A DNA stretch of 64,000 bases, from contig NZ_JAELYA010000001.1 in the NCBI RefSeq assembly GCF_017589465.1, forward strand, positions 62,001-126,000, in the 5' to 3' direction. Below the pieces are notes generated by a model, which worked only from the letters and a program-made list of their open reading frames with translations, made no database searches and was not told the DNA's origin. The position numbers and the translations under genes were made by a program. Of the stretch, positions 9,984 through 17,640 are shown in pieces. This stretch comes from Pseudomonas schmalbachii (GTDB taxonomy: Bacteria > Pseudomonadota > Gammaproteobacteria > Pseudomonadales > Pseudomonadaceae). The stretch's first letter is position 1; the number at the start of each line of letters is the position of its first letter.

Positions 9984-11087
9984 ATGATCAAGCGCACCTG
10001 CGAGGCACTGTTCGCAACGACACTGCTTTCGACGGCATTGCTGGCCGGTACGGCCCATGCGGCGGAAACGGTCAACATCGCCAACTGGAGCGGCTATATC
10101 GCCGACGACACCCTGGCCGAGTTCACCCGCCGCACCGGCATCCAGACCACCTACGACCTCGTCGACAGCAACGAAACCACCGAAGCCAAGCTGATGACCG
10201 GCGGCAGCGGCTACGACCTGGCCAGCCCGTCCAACCACTTCCTGCCGCGCCTGATCAAGGCCGGGGCCATCCAGGAACTGGACCGGAGCAAGCTGCCCAA
10301 CTGGAACAACCTCGATCCCAAGCTGATGAAGATCCTCGAGGCCAGCGACCCGGGCAATCGCTACGCGATTCCCTACATGTGGGTGACGGTGGGCATCGGC
10401 TACAACGCCGACAAGGTCAAGGCCATCTTCGGCAACACCGACGTGACCCAGTCCTGGCAGCTGCTGTTCGCTCCGGAAAACATCAAGAAGCTCAGCCAGT
10501 GCGGCGTGGCGTTCCTCGACAACCCGACGCAGATCGTCTCCATCACCCTCAAGACCCTCGGCCTGGACCCGCACAGCCAGGACCCGGCCGACCTGAAGAA
10601 GGCCGAAGCGGCGCTCCTGGCCATCCGCCCCTACATCCGCTACTTCCACCAGTCGAAGTACGTCAGCGACCTGGCCAACGGCAACATCTGCGTCGCCATC
10701 GGTTTCAGCGGCGACGTGCTGCAGGCCATGAGCAGCGCGCACCAGGCGGGGAACGGCGTGAACCTGGGCTACAGCATCCCGCGCGAAGGCTCCACGGTGG
10801 CAGTGGACATGGTGGTGATACCGAAGGGCGCGCCGCATCTGGACAACGCCTATGCCTACATGAACTACCTGCTGGAACCCAAGGTGATCGCCAACATCAG
10901 CAATGCCGTGAAGTACCCCAACGGCAACGCCGAAGCGCTGGCCTATGTCGACCCGGATCTGCGCAGCAATCCGGCGGTCTACCCGCCGCAGTCGGTGCTC
11001 GACACCCTGTTCCCGATCCAGACCCTGTCGCCGGCCGGCATGCGCCTGAGCACACGACTGTGGACGCGCGTGACCACCGGCAAGTGA
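9984..11087 (+). CDS. Periplasmic polyamine-type substrate-binding protein (PotF-like)
   Basis: A 367-residue extracellular solute-binding protein with a Sec signal peptide (MIKRTCEALFATTLLSTALL, cleavage after AHA near residue 26) and the family start ETVNIANWSGYIADDTLAEF. The motif YDLVDSNETTEAKLMTGGSG is characteristic of PotD/PotF proteins. It binds putrescine or spermidine-like cations and hands them to an ABC importer. No permease or ATPase gene follows, so it either pairs with a transporter encoded elsewhere or acts as a scavenging or sensing binder. It lies 44 nt behind the amine oxidase and is probably co-transcribed. A ribosome binding site (AGAGAGG) precedes the ATG. Confidence 0.9.
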   Translation: MIKRTCEALFATTLLSTALLAGTAHAAETVNIANWSGYIADDTLAEFTRRTGIQTTYDLVDSNETTEAKLMTGGSGYDLASPSNHFLPRLIKAGAIQELDRSKLPNWNNLDPKLMKILEASDPGNRYAIPYMWVTVGIGYNADKVKAIFGNTDVTQSWQLLFAPENIKKLSQCGVAFLDNPTQIVSITLKTLGLDPHSQDPADLKKAEAALLAIRPYIRYFHQSKYVSDLANGNICVAIGFSGDVLQAMSSAHQAGNGVNLGYSIPREGSTVAVDMVVIPKGAPHLDNAYAYMNYLLEPKVIANISNAVKYPNGNAEALAYVDPDLRSNPAVYPPQSVLDTLFPIQTLSPAGMRLSTRLWTRVTTGK

Positions 11088-11125
11088 GAGGATGGTCAAC
11101 TGGCTGGATAGCCTGGTAGCCAACT

Positions 11126-11204
11126 GGTGGAAAACGCTTCGCGGTTTTCCACCCTACCGGAAGCATGGCCTGGCGTAGGGTGGACAACGCTCTGCTTGTC
11201 CACC
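11126..11204. repeat. Double-hairpin intergenic repeat
   Basis: Two perfect stems lie side by side: GGTGGAAAAC/GTTTTCCACC (11126-11153) and GGTGGACAA/TTGTCCACC (11179-11204), separated by CCCTACCGG-type spacer sequence. The same two stems occur in reverse order in the 122-bp repeats at 46267 and 57183. Here the element sits between convergent genes and may also serve as a bidirectional terminator. Confidence 0.75.
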
Positions 11205-11212
11205 GTCCTCAT

Positions 11213-12214
11213 TCACCTCGAAAACCTTCTCCGATAATCCCTCGGCGAAATCGCCAGGTGCCGCTGGAAGGTGGCGCGCATGCGTTCCTCGTCGCCGAAG
11301 CCGCACTGGCGGGCGATCTGGTCGATGTTGCGATTGGAGGATTCCAGCAGGCGTCGGGCGGCTTCCAGGCGGAAGACTTCGACGGCCTTGGCGGGGGAGC
11401 GGCCGGTCTTCTGCTTGTACATGCGGGAGAAGTTCCGCGTGCTCATGTGGCAACGCTCGGCCAGGATTTCGACGCCGAGGTTGGGAGCGTCGAGGTTGTC
11501 GGCGAGCCAGCGGTGCAGCTCGTCGAAGGCTTCGGTGTCCCCGCTCTGGGCCTGCAGCAGTTCGCTGAACTGCGCCTGGCCGCCCGGACGCTTGAGGAAC
11601 ACCACCAGCTCCCGCGCGACCTGCATCGCCACGTCGCGGCCGCAATCGGCTTCCACCAGGGCCAGGGCGAGATCGATGCCGGCGCTGACGCCGGCGGAAG
11701 TCCAGACGGCATCCTGCCGCACGAAGATGGCGTCGTTGTCCACCTCAATCGACGGGAAACGCTTGCTCAGCATCTCGCACATCGCCCAGTGGGTGGCGGC
11801 GCGCTTGCCTTCCAGCAGCCCGGCTTCGGCCAGCAGGAAGGTGCCGCTGCAGACGGAGGCGGTGCGGCGGACCTGCCGGGAGCCGCTGGCGATCCACTCG
11901 ATCAGTTCCCCCGACTCGGCAACCGCCCGTTCGATCTCCGGCGCACCGGGCACGATCAGCGTGTCGATCTCGCAGCCGGCCAGGCTCGCCAGCGGTTCGG
12001 TATCCACGACCAGTCCCTCGGCGGTGGTCACCAGTCCGCCAGTCAGGCTGGCGGTGCGCCGCTCGTAGCCGGGCAGGTCGCGCTCGTGCATGGCCTTGGT
12101 CGCGGCCCAGAACACCGTCTGTGCGCCGGTCAGGTCGAGCAGGCCCATCTGCGGGTACGCGACGAACAGGATGGTGCGCGGATGTCGTGGCCTGAATTCA
12201 GGGGTATCTGTCAT
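11213..12214 (-). CDS. GlxA-family regulator (DJ-1/PfpI domain plus AraC HTH)
   Basis: A 333-residue two-domain regulator. Residues 10-190 form a class-I glutamine-amidotransferase-like DJ-1/PfpI domain (TILFVAYPQMGLLDLTGAQ; nucleophile-elbow region RTASVCSGTFLLAEAGLL). Residues 230-330 hold the AraC double helix-turn-helix (CHMSTRNFSRMYKQKTGRSP and IARQCGFGDEERMRATFQRH). In GlxA-type regulators the amidotransferase-like domain is a ligand sensor rather than an enzyme. The gene is divergent from the NADH dehydrogenase-like gene with a 67-bp gap, so it probably controls it. The ligand is unknown. Confidence 0.9.
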   Translation of the reverse strand: MTDTPEFRPRHPRTILFVAYPQMGLLDLTGAQTVFWAATKAMHERDLPGYERRTASLTGGLVTTAEGLVVDTEPLASLAGCEIDTLIVPGAPEIERAVAESGELIEWIASGSRQVRRTASVCSGTFLLAEAGLLEGKRAATHWAMCEMLSKRFPSIEVDNDAIFVRQDAVWTSAGVSAGIDLALALVEADCGRDVAMQVARELVVFLKRPGGQAQFSELLQAQSGDTEAFDELHRWLADNLDAPNLGVEILAERCHMSTRNFSRMYKQKTGRSPAKAVEVFRLEAARRLLESSNRNIDQIARQCGFGDEERMRATFQRHLAISPRDYRRRFSR

Positions 12215-12281
12215 TTGCGCCGAATCGCTTCTTTCCTAGGATGGCCCCTCAAACGATACGCCCAAAGCGAGGTGGCGAAAG

Positions 12282-13484
12282 ATGAAACAGGAAATCCTGA
12301 TTGTCGGCGGCGGTTTTGCCGGGGTTTGGAGCGCGCTGAGCGCCATGCGCCTGCTCGACCTGCATGGGCGTACGGACATCGCCGTGACGCTGCTTGCGCC
12401 CAAGCCGGAGCTGCATATCCGCCCGCGTTTCTACGAGCCCAACGTGCACACCATGAGCGCGCCGCTGCGCGATCTGTTCGGTGCGGTGGGGATCAATTTC
12501 GTGCAGGGTGTGGCGGAACGGATCGACTCGCATGGGCAGCAAGTCACCTATCGGGACAACTCCGGCGAAGAGGCTTCGCTGGTCTACGACCGCCTGGTGC
12601 TGGCCACCGGCAGCCAGCTGTTCAGGCCGCCGCTGGCGGGCGTGGTGGAGCATGCCTTCGACGTCGACGGCATCGAGGAGGCGACTCGCCTGGAACGGCA
12701 TATCGAGGGACTGGCCCAGCAGCCTGAATCAGCTGCACGCAACACAGTGGTAGTGGCCGGAGGCGGCTTCACCGGCATCGAAACGGCCACCGAAATGCCA
12801 GCCCGGCTGCGGGCCGTGCTGGGCGATGACGCGCCGATCCGGGTGATCGTGGTCGACAGGGCAGAGCGGATCGGCGCCGCGCTGGGCGACGGTATCCGCC
12901 CGGCCATCGTCGAGGCCTCCCGCGAACTGGGCATCGAATGGCGTCTCGGCACTTCGGTGGCCTCGGTCAATGCCGGCGGCGTGGAACTGGCCGACGGCGA
13001 ACGCATCGAGGCGAATACCGTGATCTGGACCGTAGGCTTCCGCGCCAGCGGGCTGACCGAACAGATCGCCGCACCGCGCGACGGGCAGGGGCGCCTGCAG
13101 GTGGACCCGTACCTCAAGGTCAGCGGACAGCCGGATATCTTCGCCGCCGGCGACACCGCACGCGCGGCGACGGACGATCGCGGCAACTTCACGGTGATGT
13201 CCTGCCAGCACGCGATCGCCCTCGGCCGCTACGCCGGCAACAACGCCGCCGCCGATCTCATTGGCGTGGCGCCGACGGTGTACAGCCAGCCCAAGTACGT
13301 GACCTGCCTCGACCTCGGCAGCTGGGGCGCGGTGTTCACCGAGGGCTGGGACCGCCAGGTGAAGCTGATCGGCGCCGAGGCCAAGGAGCTGAAGCGGCAG
13401 ATCAACACCCAGTGGATCTATCCCCCGGTGGCGGACCGCGAGGTCGCCCTGGCGGCTGCCGATCCGGCGAACCCGGTGGCCTGA
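12282..13484 (+). CDS. NAD(P)/FAD-dependent oxidoreductase, type II NADH dehydrogenase-like
   Basis: A 400-residue pyridine nucleotide-disulfide-type flavoprotein without the redox-active disulfide. The FAD-binding GGGFAG is at residues 9-14, a second dinucleotide fold (VVVAGGGFTGIETATE) near residue 157, and the distal FAD contact PDIFAAGDTA near 285. This is the Ndh-2 layout, in which NADH is oxidised and electrons pass to quinone without proton pumping. No obvious amphipathic membrane-anchor helix is seen at the C terminus, so a soluble role is possible. It is divergent from the GlxA-type regulator. Ferredoxin reductase or sulfide:quinone reductase relatives are alternatives, but they usually have other cysteine patterns. 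Confidence 0.82.
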   Translation: MKQEILIVGGGFAGVWSALSAMRLLDLHGRTDIAVTLLAPKPELHIRPRFYEPNVHTMSAPLRDLFGAVGINFVQGVAERIDSHGQQVTYRDNSGEEASLVYDRLVLATGSQLFRPPLAGVVEHAFDVDGIEEATRLERHIEGLAQQPESAARNTVVVAGGGFTGIETATEMPARLRAVLGDDAPIRVIVVDRAERIGAALGDGIRPAIVEASRELGIEWRLGTSVASVNAGGVELADGERIEANTVIWTVGFRASGLTEQIAAPRDGQGRLQVDPYLKVSGQPDIFAAGDTARAATDDRGNFTVMSCQHAIALGRYAGNNAAADLIGVAPTVYSQPKYVTCLDLGSWGAVFTEGWDRQVKLIGAEAKELKRQINTQWIYPPVADREVALAAADPANPVA

Positions 13485-13506
13485 GCACCCCCGGTCGCTT
13501 GCGGAG

Positions 13507-13665
13507 TTACCGGCAACCGCCCGGCCAGCCGGCCTGTTGCAACGCCACGGTCAGTGTCCTGACATCCAGCCTGTGCACGCGGTTGCCGTTGCCTGAGGTC
13601 GTGTCGGCGGCAAGGAGGGCATTGATGATGGCTTCTTCCACGGCCTCGGCGGCGAGGCCTTCCCC
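13507..13665 (-). pseudogene. 3' remnant of a P1-family peptidase (DmpA/L-aminopeptidase-esterase-like)
   Basis: Read on the minus strand towards a TAA at 13507-13509, the sequence encodes about 52 residues with AEAVEEAIINALLAADTT and GNRVHRLDVRTL. This closely resembles the C terminus of P1-family (DmpA/BapA) N-terminal-nucleophile aminopeptidases, where the EEAxxNAL segment is conserved. Everything upstream is missing: the fragment runs directly into the 28-bp inverted-repeat element that begins at 13663. It is too short to function, so it is a decayed gene end left by a rearrangement at the repeat. The family assignment rests on this short stretch only. Confidence 0.6.
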
Positions 13666-13757
13666 TGTAGGAGCCAGCTTGCTGGCGATCCGGAGTCATC
13701 CACAACGCCTGTGCGGCCGGCAAGCTCGTGATCGCCAGCAAGCTGGCTCCTACAGGG
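13663..13757. repeat. REP-type inverted repeat pair
   Basis: Two perfect 28-bp inverted arms (13663-13690 and 13730-13757, core GTAGGAGCCAGCTTGCTGGC) flank a 39-nt spacer. This is the arrangement of paired Pseudomonas REP elements, which are mobilised in trans by RAYT transposases. It has truncated or replaced the upstream part of the P1 peptidase remnant. Confidence 0.85.
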
Positions 13758-13781
13758 ACGTGCCCGTCGGCAGCCACGTAG

Positions 13782-13808
13782 GATGGGTTGAGCGAAGCGA
13801 TACCCATC
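13782..13808. repeat. Short palindromic repeat (GATGGGT/ACCCATC)
   Basis: A 7-bp perfect stem with a loop carrying AGCGAAGCG follows a GTAG start. This short hairpin type is widespread between genes in Pseudomonas. Confidence 0.55.
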
Positions 13809-13873
13809 ATTTATGGCGCGGCTGGACGGGGCCGAGGCAATTTCTGTAACCTTGCCAGGGCATTGAATCAATT

Positions 13874-13908
13874 TTAATGAACTTATTAGCCATTAAATTT
13901 CATTTAAT
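13874..13908. promoter_or_regulatory. Palindromic AT-rich operator/promoter region before the nitronate monooxygenase gene
   Basis: In an AT-rich pocket within GC-rich surroundings there are two overlapping inverted repeats, TTAATG/CATTAA (13874-13896) and ATTAAA/TTTAAT (13892-13908), about 70-100 nt before the next start codon. A transcription-factor site and promoter are likely. The factor is unknown and no regulator gene is adjacent. Confidence 0.4.
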
Positions 13909-13976
13909 TTCAGCTAAGCACCCAGCCTAGTATTTCCCTGTTGCCGTTCGCCCTTACGGTTTCAGGAGCTTCCGCC

Positions 13977-15365
13977 ATGCCTCATCCCGCGCTGCATACC
14001 CCACTGGTCGACCTGCTGGGCTGCCGAGTGCCGATCATCTGCGCCGGCATGGGAGGTGTGGCGCGCCACGAGCTTGCGGCGGTGGTGGGCAATGCCGGCG
14101 GCTTCGGTTGCCTGGGCATGGTGCGCGAGCCGGTCGAGCTGATCCGCCGGGAAGTCCAGGCCTATCGCGCCCTGAGTGAAAACCCGTTCGCCGTCAACCT
14201 GATCCCCGCAGCCACGCCCGGAGACCTGCTGGCCGAACAGGTCGCCGCCTGCCTGGACCTGCAGGTTCCGGCCATGGCGCTGTTCTGGGATGTGCAGCCC
14301 GAGCTGATCCGCCGGCTCAAGGACGCGGGTGTGCTGGTGCTGCAGCAGGTAGGCCGGCGCAGCGACGCGGAAGCGGCGATACGTGCCGGGGTCGATGTGC
14401 TGATCGCCCAAGGCGTCGAGGCGGGCGGGCATGTCTGGGGAGATGTCTCCACCCTGGCCCTGGTGCCGGAGCTGGTGGCCCTTGGCGAGGTGCCGGTGGT
14501 CGCTTGCGGCGGCATCGGCAACGGCAATGCGCTGGTGGCGGCCCTGGCCCTTGGTGCGCAAGGGGTGGCCTGCGGTTCGGCCTTCCTCGCGACGACCGAG
14601 TCCTACGCCCACGACTATCACAAGCAGCGCCTGGTCGAGGCCGGCGCGGAGCAGACCCTGCTCACCACGGCGTTCTTCCGCAACTGGCCGATGCCGGCAC
14701 CGGTGCGCGTGCTGCCCAATGCCGTGACCCGCGGCGAGTACGCCGATCTGCACGCCCGTGGCGACACACCGGTGATCGGCGAGCAGGACGGCGGCCCCAT
14801 CCATCTGTTCTCCACCGACTCGCCATTGCGCGGTGCGCAGGGTCGCCTGGAAGACATGCCGATCTATGCCGGGCAGTCCTGCGCCCAGTTGCGCGACATC
14901 CGGCCGGCTGCGGAACGACTGGCGCGGATGGTGGAGGAGGCCGAAGCCTGCCTGGCCCGCCTGCAGGGTGCCGCCGATAGCGAGGCGGACCTGGTCGACT
15001 GGCTGCAGGAACTGTTGCGTGCCGAGCGCGCCGGCGCCCGGGTGATGGTCGACAGCGCCGCGCAGACCGAGGACCCGCAGTTGCTGGACCGCCTGCACGT
15101 CCTGCACCGCGGCGAGGCGGAGAGCTGCCGGCGCCTGCGTCGCAGTATCGAATACCTGGGCGCCGAGCCCTGCCGTGAACTCGGCGCCTTCCACGCCAGG
15201 GCCATGGCCATCGACGACCTGGCCGAGCGCCTGCAGTTCATCGCCCGTGGCCAGCGCTGGGTCGCGCGGCGGCTGAGCGAACGCCTGCCGCATATCCGTC
15301 AGGCCTGGCTGCGCCAGGAGCTGAAGGAAGTCCTGCGCCTGCACCGGGACGACCCCGGCTCCTGA
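13977..15365 (+). CDS. Nitronate monooxygenase-like protein with a C-terminal ferritin-like/DUF6306-like domain
   Basis: A 462-residue protein. Residues 1-330 form an FMN-binding TIM barrel of the nitronate monooxygenase/2-nitropropane dioxygenase family (VPIICAGMGGVARHELA, GVEAGGHVWGDVSTLALVPEL, ACGGIGNGNALVAALALGAQ). Residues 335-460 are helical, with LQELLRAERAGARV and LHRGEAESCRRLRRSIEYLG. The spacing of carboxylates recalls the small ferritin-like domain annotated DUF6306; that name is from memory and should be checked. The start at 13977 has AGGAG 9 nt upstream and is preferred to an upstream TTG. Nitronate monooxygenases detoxify propionate-3-nitronate, but this subgroup may act on another substrate. 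It is followed by a broken cfa gene. Confidence 0.82.
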   Translation: MPHPALHTPLVDLLGCRVPIICAGMGGVARHELAAVVGNAGGFGCLGMVREPVELIRREVQAYRALSENPFAVNLIPAATPGDLLAEQVAACLDLQVPAMALFWDVQPELIRRLKDAGVLVLQQVGRRSDAEAAIRAGVDVLIAQGVEAGGHVWGDVSTLALVPELVALGEVPVVACGGIGNGNALVAALALGAQGVACGSAFLATTESYAHDYHKQRLVEAGAEQTLLTTAFFRNWPMPAPVRVLPNAVTRGEYADLHARGDTPVIGEQDGGPIHLFSTDSPLRGAQGRLEDMPIYAGQSCAQLRDIRPAAERLARMVEEAEACLARLQGAADSEADLVDWLQELLRAERAGARVMVDSAAQTEDPQLLDRLHVLHRGEAESCRRLRRSIEYLGAEPCRELGAFHARAMAIDDLAERLQFIARGQRWVARRLSERLPHIRQAWLRQELKEVLRLHRDDPGS

Positions 15366-15402
15366 GCACAAACAGAATTCGAAAAACCAGAAAGGAAACA
15401 CC

Positions 15403-15585
15403 ATGCCTTCCGAGCTTTCCACCCCCAGCCCAGCCGCTCCGGCTGCCAGTTCCCATGCACAACGTTTTGCCCAGTCGCTGCTGGAGCAGGCCGGCCTCGG
15501 CATCGACGCCGAGCATTCCTGGGACATGCAAATCCACGATTCCAGGGTGCTGCCGCGCGCCCTGGCCCAGGGCAACCTCGGACTG
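15403..15585 (+). pseudogene. cfa: 5' remnant of a cyclopropane-fatty-acid synthase gene
   Basis: From an ATG with a good ribosome binding site (AGAAAGGAAACACC) the frame encodes about 61 residues: LLEQAGLGIDAEHSWDM, then IHDSRVLPRALAQGNLGL. This matches the conserved N terminus of cyclopropane-fatty-acyl-phospholipid synthase, which continues GEAYMDGWW in intact enzymes. At 15585 the match stops abruptly and the frame runs on into antisense sequence of the BCCT transporter gene. The methyltransferase domain (more than 300 residues) is absent, so the gene was cut by a deletion whose junction lies between 15585 and the BCCT stop at 15610. Confidence 0.7.
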
Positions 15586-15609
15586 TGCCGCCGGCTTCGG
15601 TGCTGTCAG

Positions 15610-17310
15610 TCAGCCGGATTTGCGTGCGCTCAGCGATGTACCCGCGACCCCGCCCAGTGCCGGCCCGCGAGCATGCGCGGCGCCATGGCGGGAGTGCTCC
15701 TGAATGGGCAGGCGGCCACCCGGGTGGTGAGGCAAGCCGTCGAGCGATTCCTGCCGCAGGCTGCGCATCAGGGTGTAGCTCATCACCGTCATCAGGAACG
15801 CGATGGGCAGCGCCACGACGATACTCGCCGTCTGCATGGCCTTGAGTCCGCCGGCCATGAGAAGGCCGGCAGCGACGGCACCCTCCAGAATGCACCATAG
15901 CAACCTGATCCAGCGGGGCGGATTGGTGCTCCCCAGTGCGTTCAGCGTGCAGAGGACCTGGGTTCCCGCATCGGCCGTGGTGACGAAGTGCACGGCGAGC
16001 AGCAGGCAGACCAGAAGGGACAGTGCGCCGCCGACAGCCGGGCCGTCCAGCTGTTCCAGCAGGGTGAACATGGCCGCGGTGTGGTCCTTCCTGGTCGCCT
16101 GAAGAATGGCTCCCCCTTCGAACTTGTCCTGCTCCTGGACCAGCTCGCCGCTTGCAGCCGCCTGCTGGTATTGCTGGCGATCCTCCTGCTCGCTCTTCAG
16201 CGCGCTACCGCCGAAGACGGCCATCCAGAGGATGGTCACCAGCGTCGGAACCAGCAGGGCGCCAACCACCAGCTCGCGGATGGTACGTCCCCGGGAAATG
16301 CGGGCAATGAACAGCCCCACGAAGGGTCCCCAGGTCATCCACCAGGCCCAGTAGAAGGCCGTCCACCAGTTCTGCCAGTCGCCGTTCTTCTGGGTGTCCA
16401 TCCACAGGCTCAGGCCCGGCAGGTTCTGCAGGTAGTCCCCGGTGGATTCGAACATCAGGTTGAGGATGTAGCCGGTGGGGCCGATGGCCAGGACCACCAG
16501 CATCAGGGCGAACGACAGGTACATGTTGAGCGTGGAAATCCGCTTCATCCCCCTGGACAGCCCGGCCAGGAGCGATATGGACGCGATGATGGTGACGACC
16601 AGGATGATGGACAACTGGAAGCCGATGCTGACCGGCAGCCCGAATACCTGATTGAGCCCGGTATTGATCTGCGCGACACCCATGCCCAGGGACTGGGAAA
16701 CGCCGAATGCGGTGATGGCGACGCCCAGGATGTCGACGATATGGCCGATCCAGCCGTAGATCCGGTCGCCGATGAGCGGGTAGAGGAGGGACCGCAGCGC
16801 CAGCGGCAGGCCCTTTCGATAGGCGAAGTAGGCCATGCTCAGGCCGATCAGGGTGAAGATCGCCCACGGGTGGAGTGCCCAGTGGAACAGCGTTATCCGC
16901 ATCGATACGGTTGCCGCTTCATCCGTCAGCCCGGTGGAGAACGGGTTGCTGGCGTAATGCAGCATCGGTTCGGCCACGGACCAGAAGATCAGGCCGATCC
17001 CCATGCCGGCGCTGAAGAGCATTGCGATCCAGGAGCCGAAGCTGAATTCGGGCTCGTCGTCCTGGGCGCCGAGCTTCAGGTTGCCGAACCTGCTGGAGGT
17101 TATGTACAGCAGAAGGCAAAGCGCACCGCTGACCAGCGCCAGGTAGTACCACTTGAAGGTGTTCAGGATGGATGTGGATGCCGATTCGAAAGCCTTGGCG
17201 GCCTGTTCATCCTTGAGCGCACAGAACAGCACAAACAGGATTACGGTGAATATCGAAGTCAGCGTTACGTTCGGGTTCAGACCTTTCAGAAGGCCCGATT
17301 CTGCACGCAT
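15610..17310 (-). CDS. BCCT-family transporter (betaine/choline/carnitine type)
   Basis: A 566-residue transporter with about 12 hydrophobic segments. The family hallmark is present as GMGIGLIFWSVAEPMLHY near residue 105, together with the aromatic-rich fingerprint NWWTAFYWAWWMTWGPFVG and ARISRGRTIRELV. Such carriers import glycine betaine, choline or related quaternary amines with Na+ or H+ for osmoprotection or catabolism. The start at 17310 follows AAGGGGACAAG, a good ribosome binding site; the frame is open 28 codons further upstream without such a site. The last 35 residues are unusually Arg/Gly/His-rich and end 24 bases from the truncated cfa gene, so the native C-terminal end may have been altered by the same deletion. 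Confidence 0.9.
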   Translation of the reverse strand: MRAESGLLKGLNPNVTLTSIFTVILFVLFCALKDEQAAKAFESASTSILNTFKWYYLALVSGALCLLLYITSSRFGNLKLGAQDDEPEFSFGSWIAMLFSAGMGIGLIFWSVAEPMLHYASNPFSTGLTDEAATVSMRITLFHWALHPWAIFTLIGLSMAYFAYRKGLPLALRSLLYPLIGDRIYGWIGHIVDILGVAITAFGVSQSLGMGVAQINTGLNQVFGLPVSIGFQLSIILVVTIIASISLLAGLSRGMKRISTLNMYLSFALMLVVLAIGPTGYILNLMFESTGDYLQNLPGLSLWMDTQKNGDWQNWWTAFYWAWWMTWGPFVGLFIARISRGRTIRELVVGALLVPTLVTILWMAVFGGSALKSEQEDRQQYQQAAASGELVQEQDKFEGGAILQATRKDHTAAMFTLLEQLDGPAVGGALSLLVCLLLAVHFVTTADAGTQVLCTLNALGSTNPPRWIRLLWCILEGAVAAGLLMAGGLKAMQTASIVVALPIAFLMTVMSYTLMRSLRQESLDGLPHHPGGRLPIQEHSRHGAAHARGPALGGVAGTSLSARKSG

Positions 17311-17640
17311 TCTTGTCCCCTTTTCTTTTTGTTCAAGGGCGAGGCCTTGTCGGCGGAGCGTCAGGCGTTGCCTGTCGTCCGGGCGACTCGCCATTGGGTG
17401 CCCACCTGGTCGGTTCAGGTCCGTGATGTGGCCACACGACCTGGCGTCAACTCGCTTCTCCTCATCGACTCATTACCGGCACGCATAGATACCGGACTGC
17501 CTGTCTCCATGCATATCCATTACCGTCCAGGGGCTGCCCGACAGCGCCAGATTCCCGATTCATGGGCAAAACCGGCCGCCGGCGATTGGAGGCATGGCCG
17601 GGACATCGCGCAATGGGGAACTGTGGAGCCAGGTCGACCG
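17311..17640. other. Gap with no gene recognised
   Basis: About 330 bases between the BCCT gene start and the regulator stop. Short open frames exist on both strands but none resembles a family. No clear repeat, terminator or operator was seen. The promoter of the BCCT gene must lie in its left part. Confidence 0.4.
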
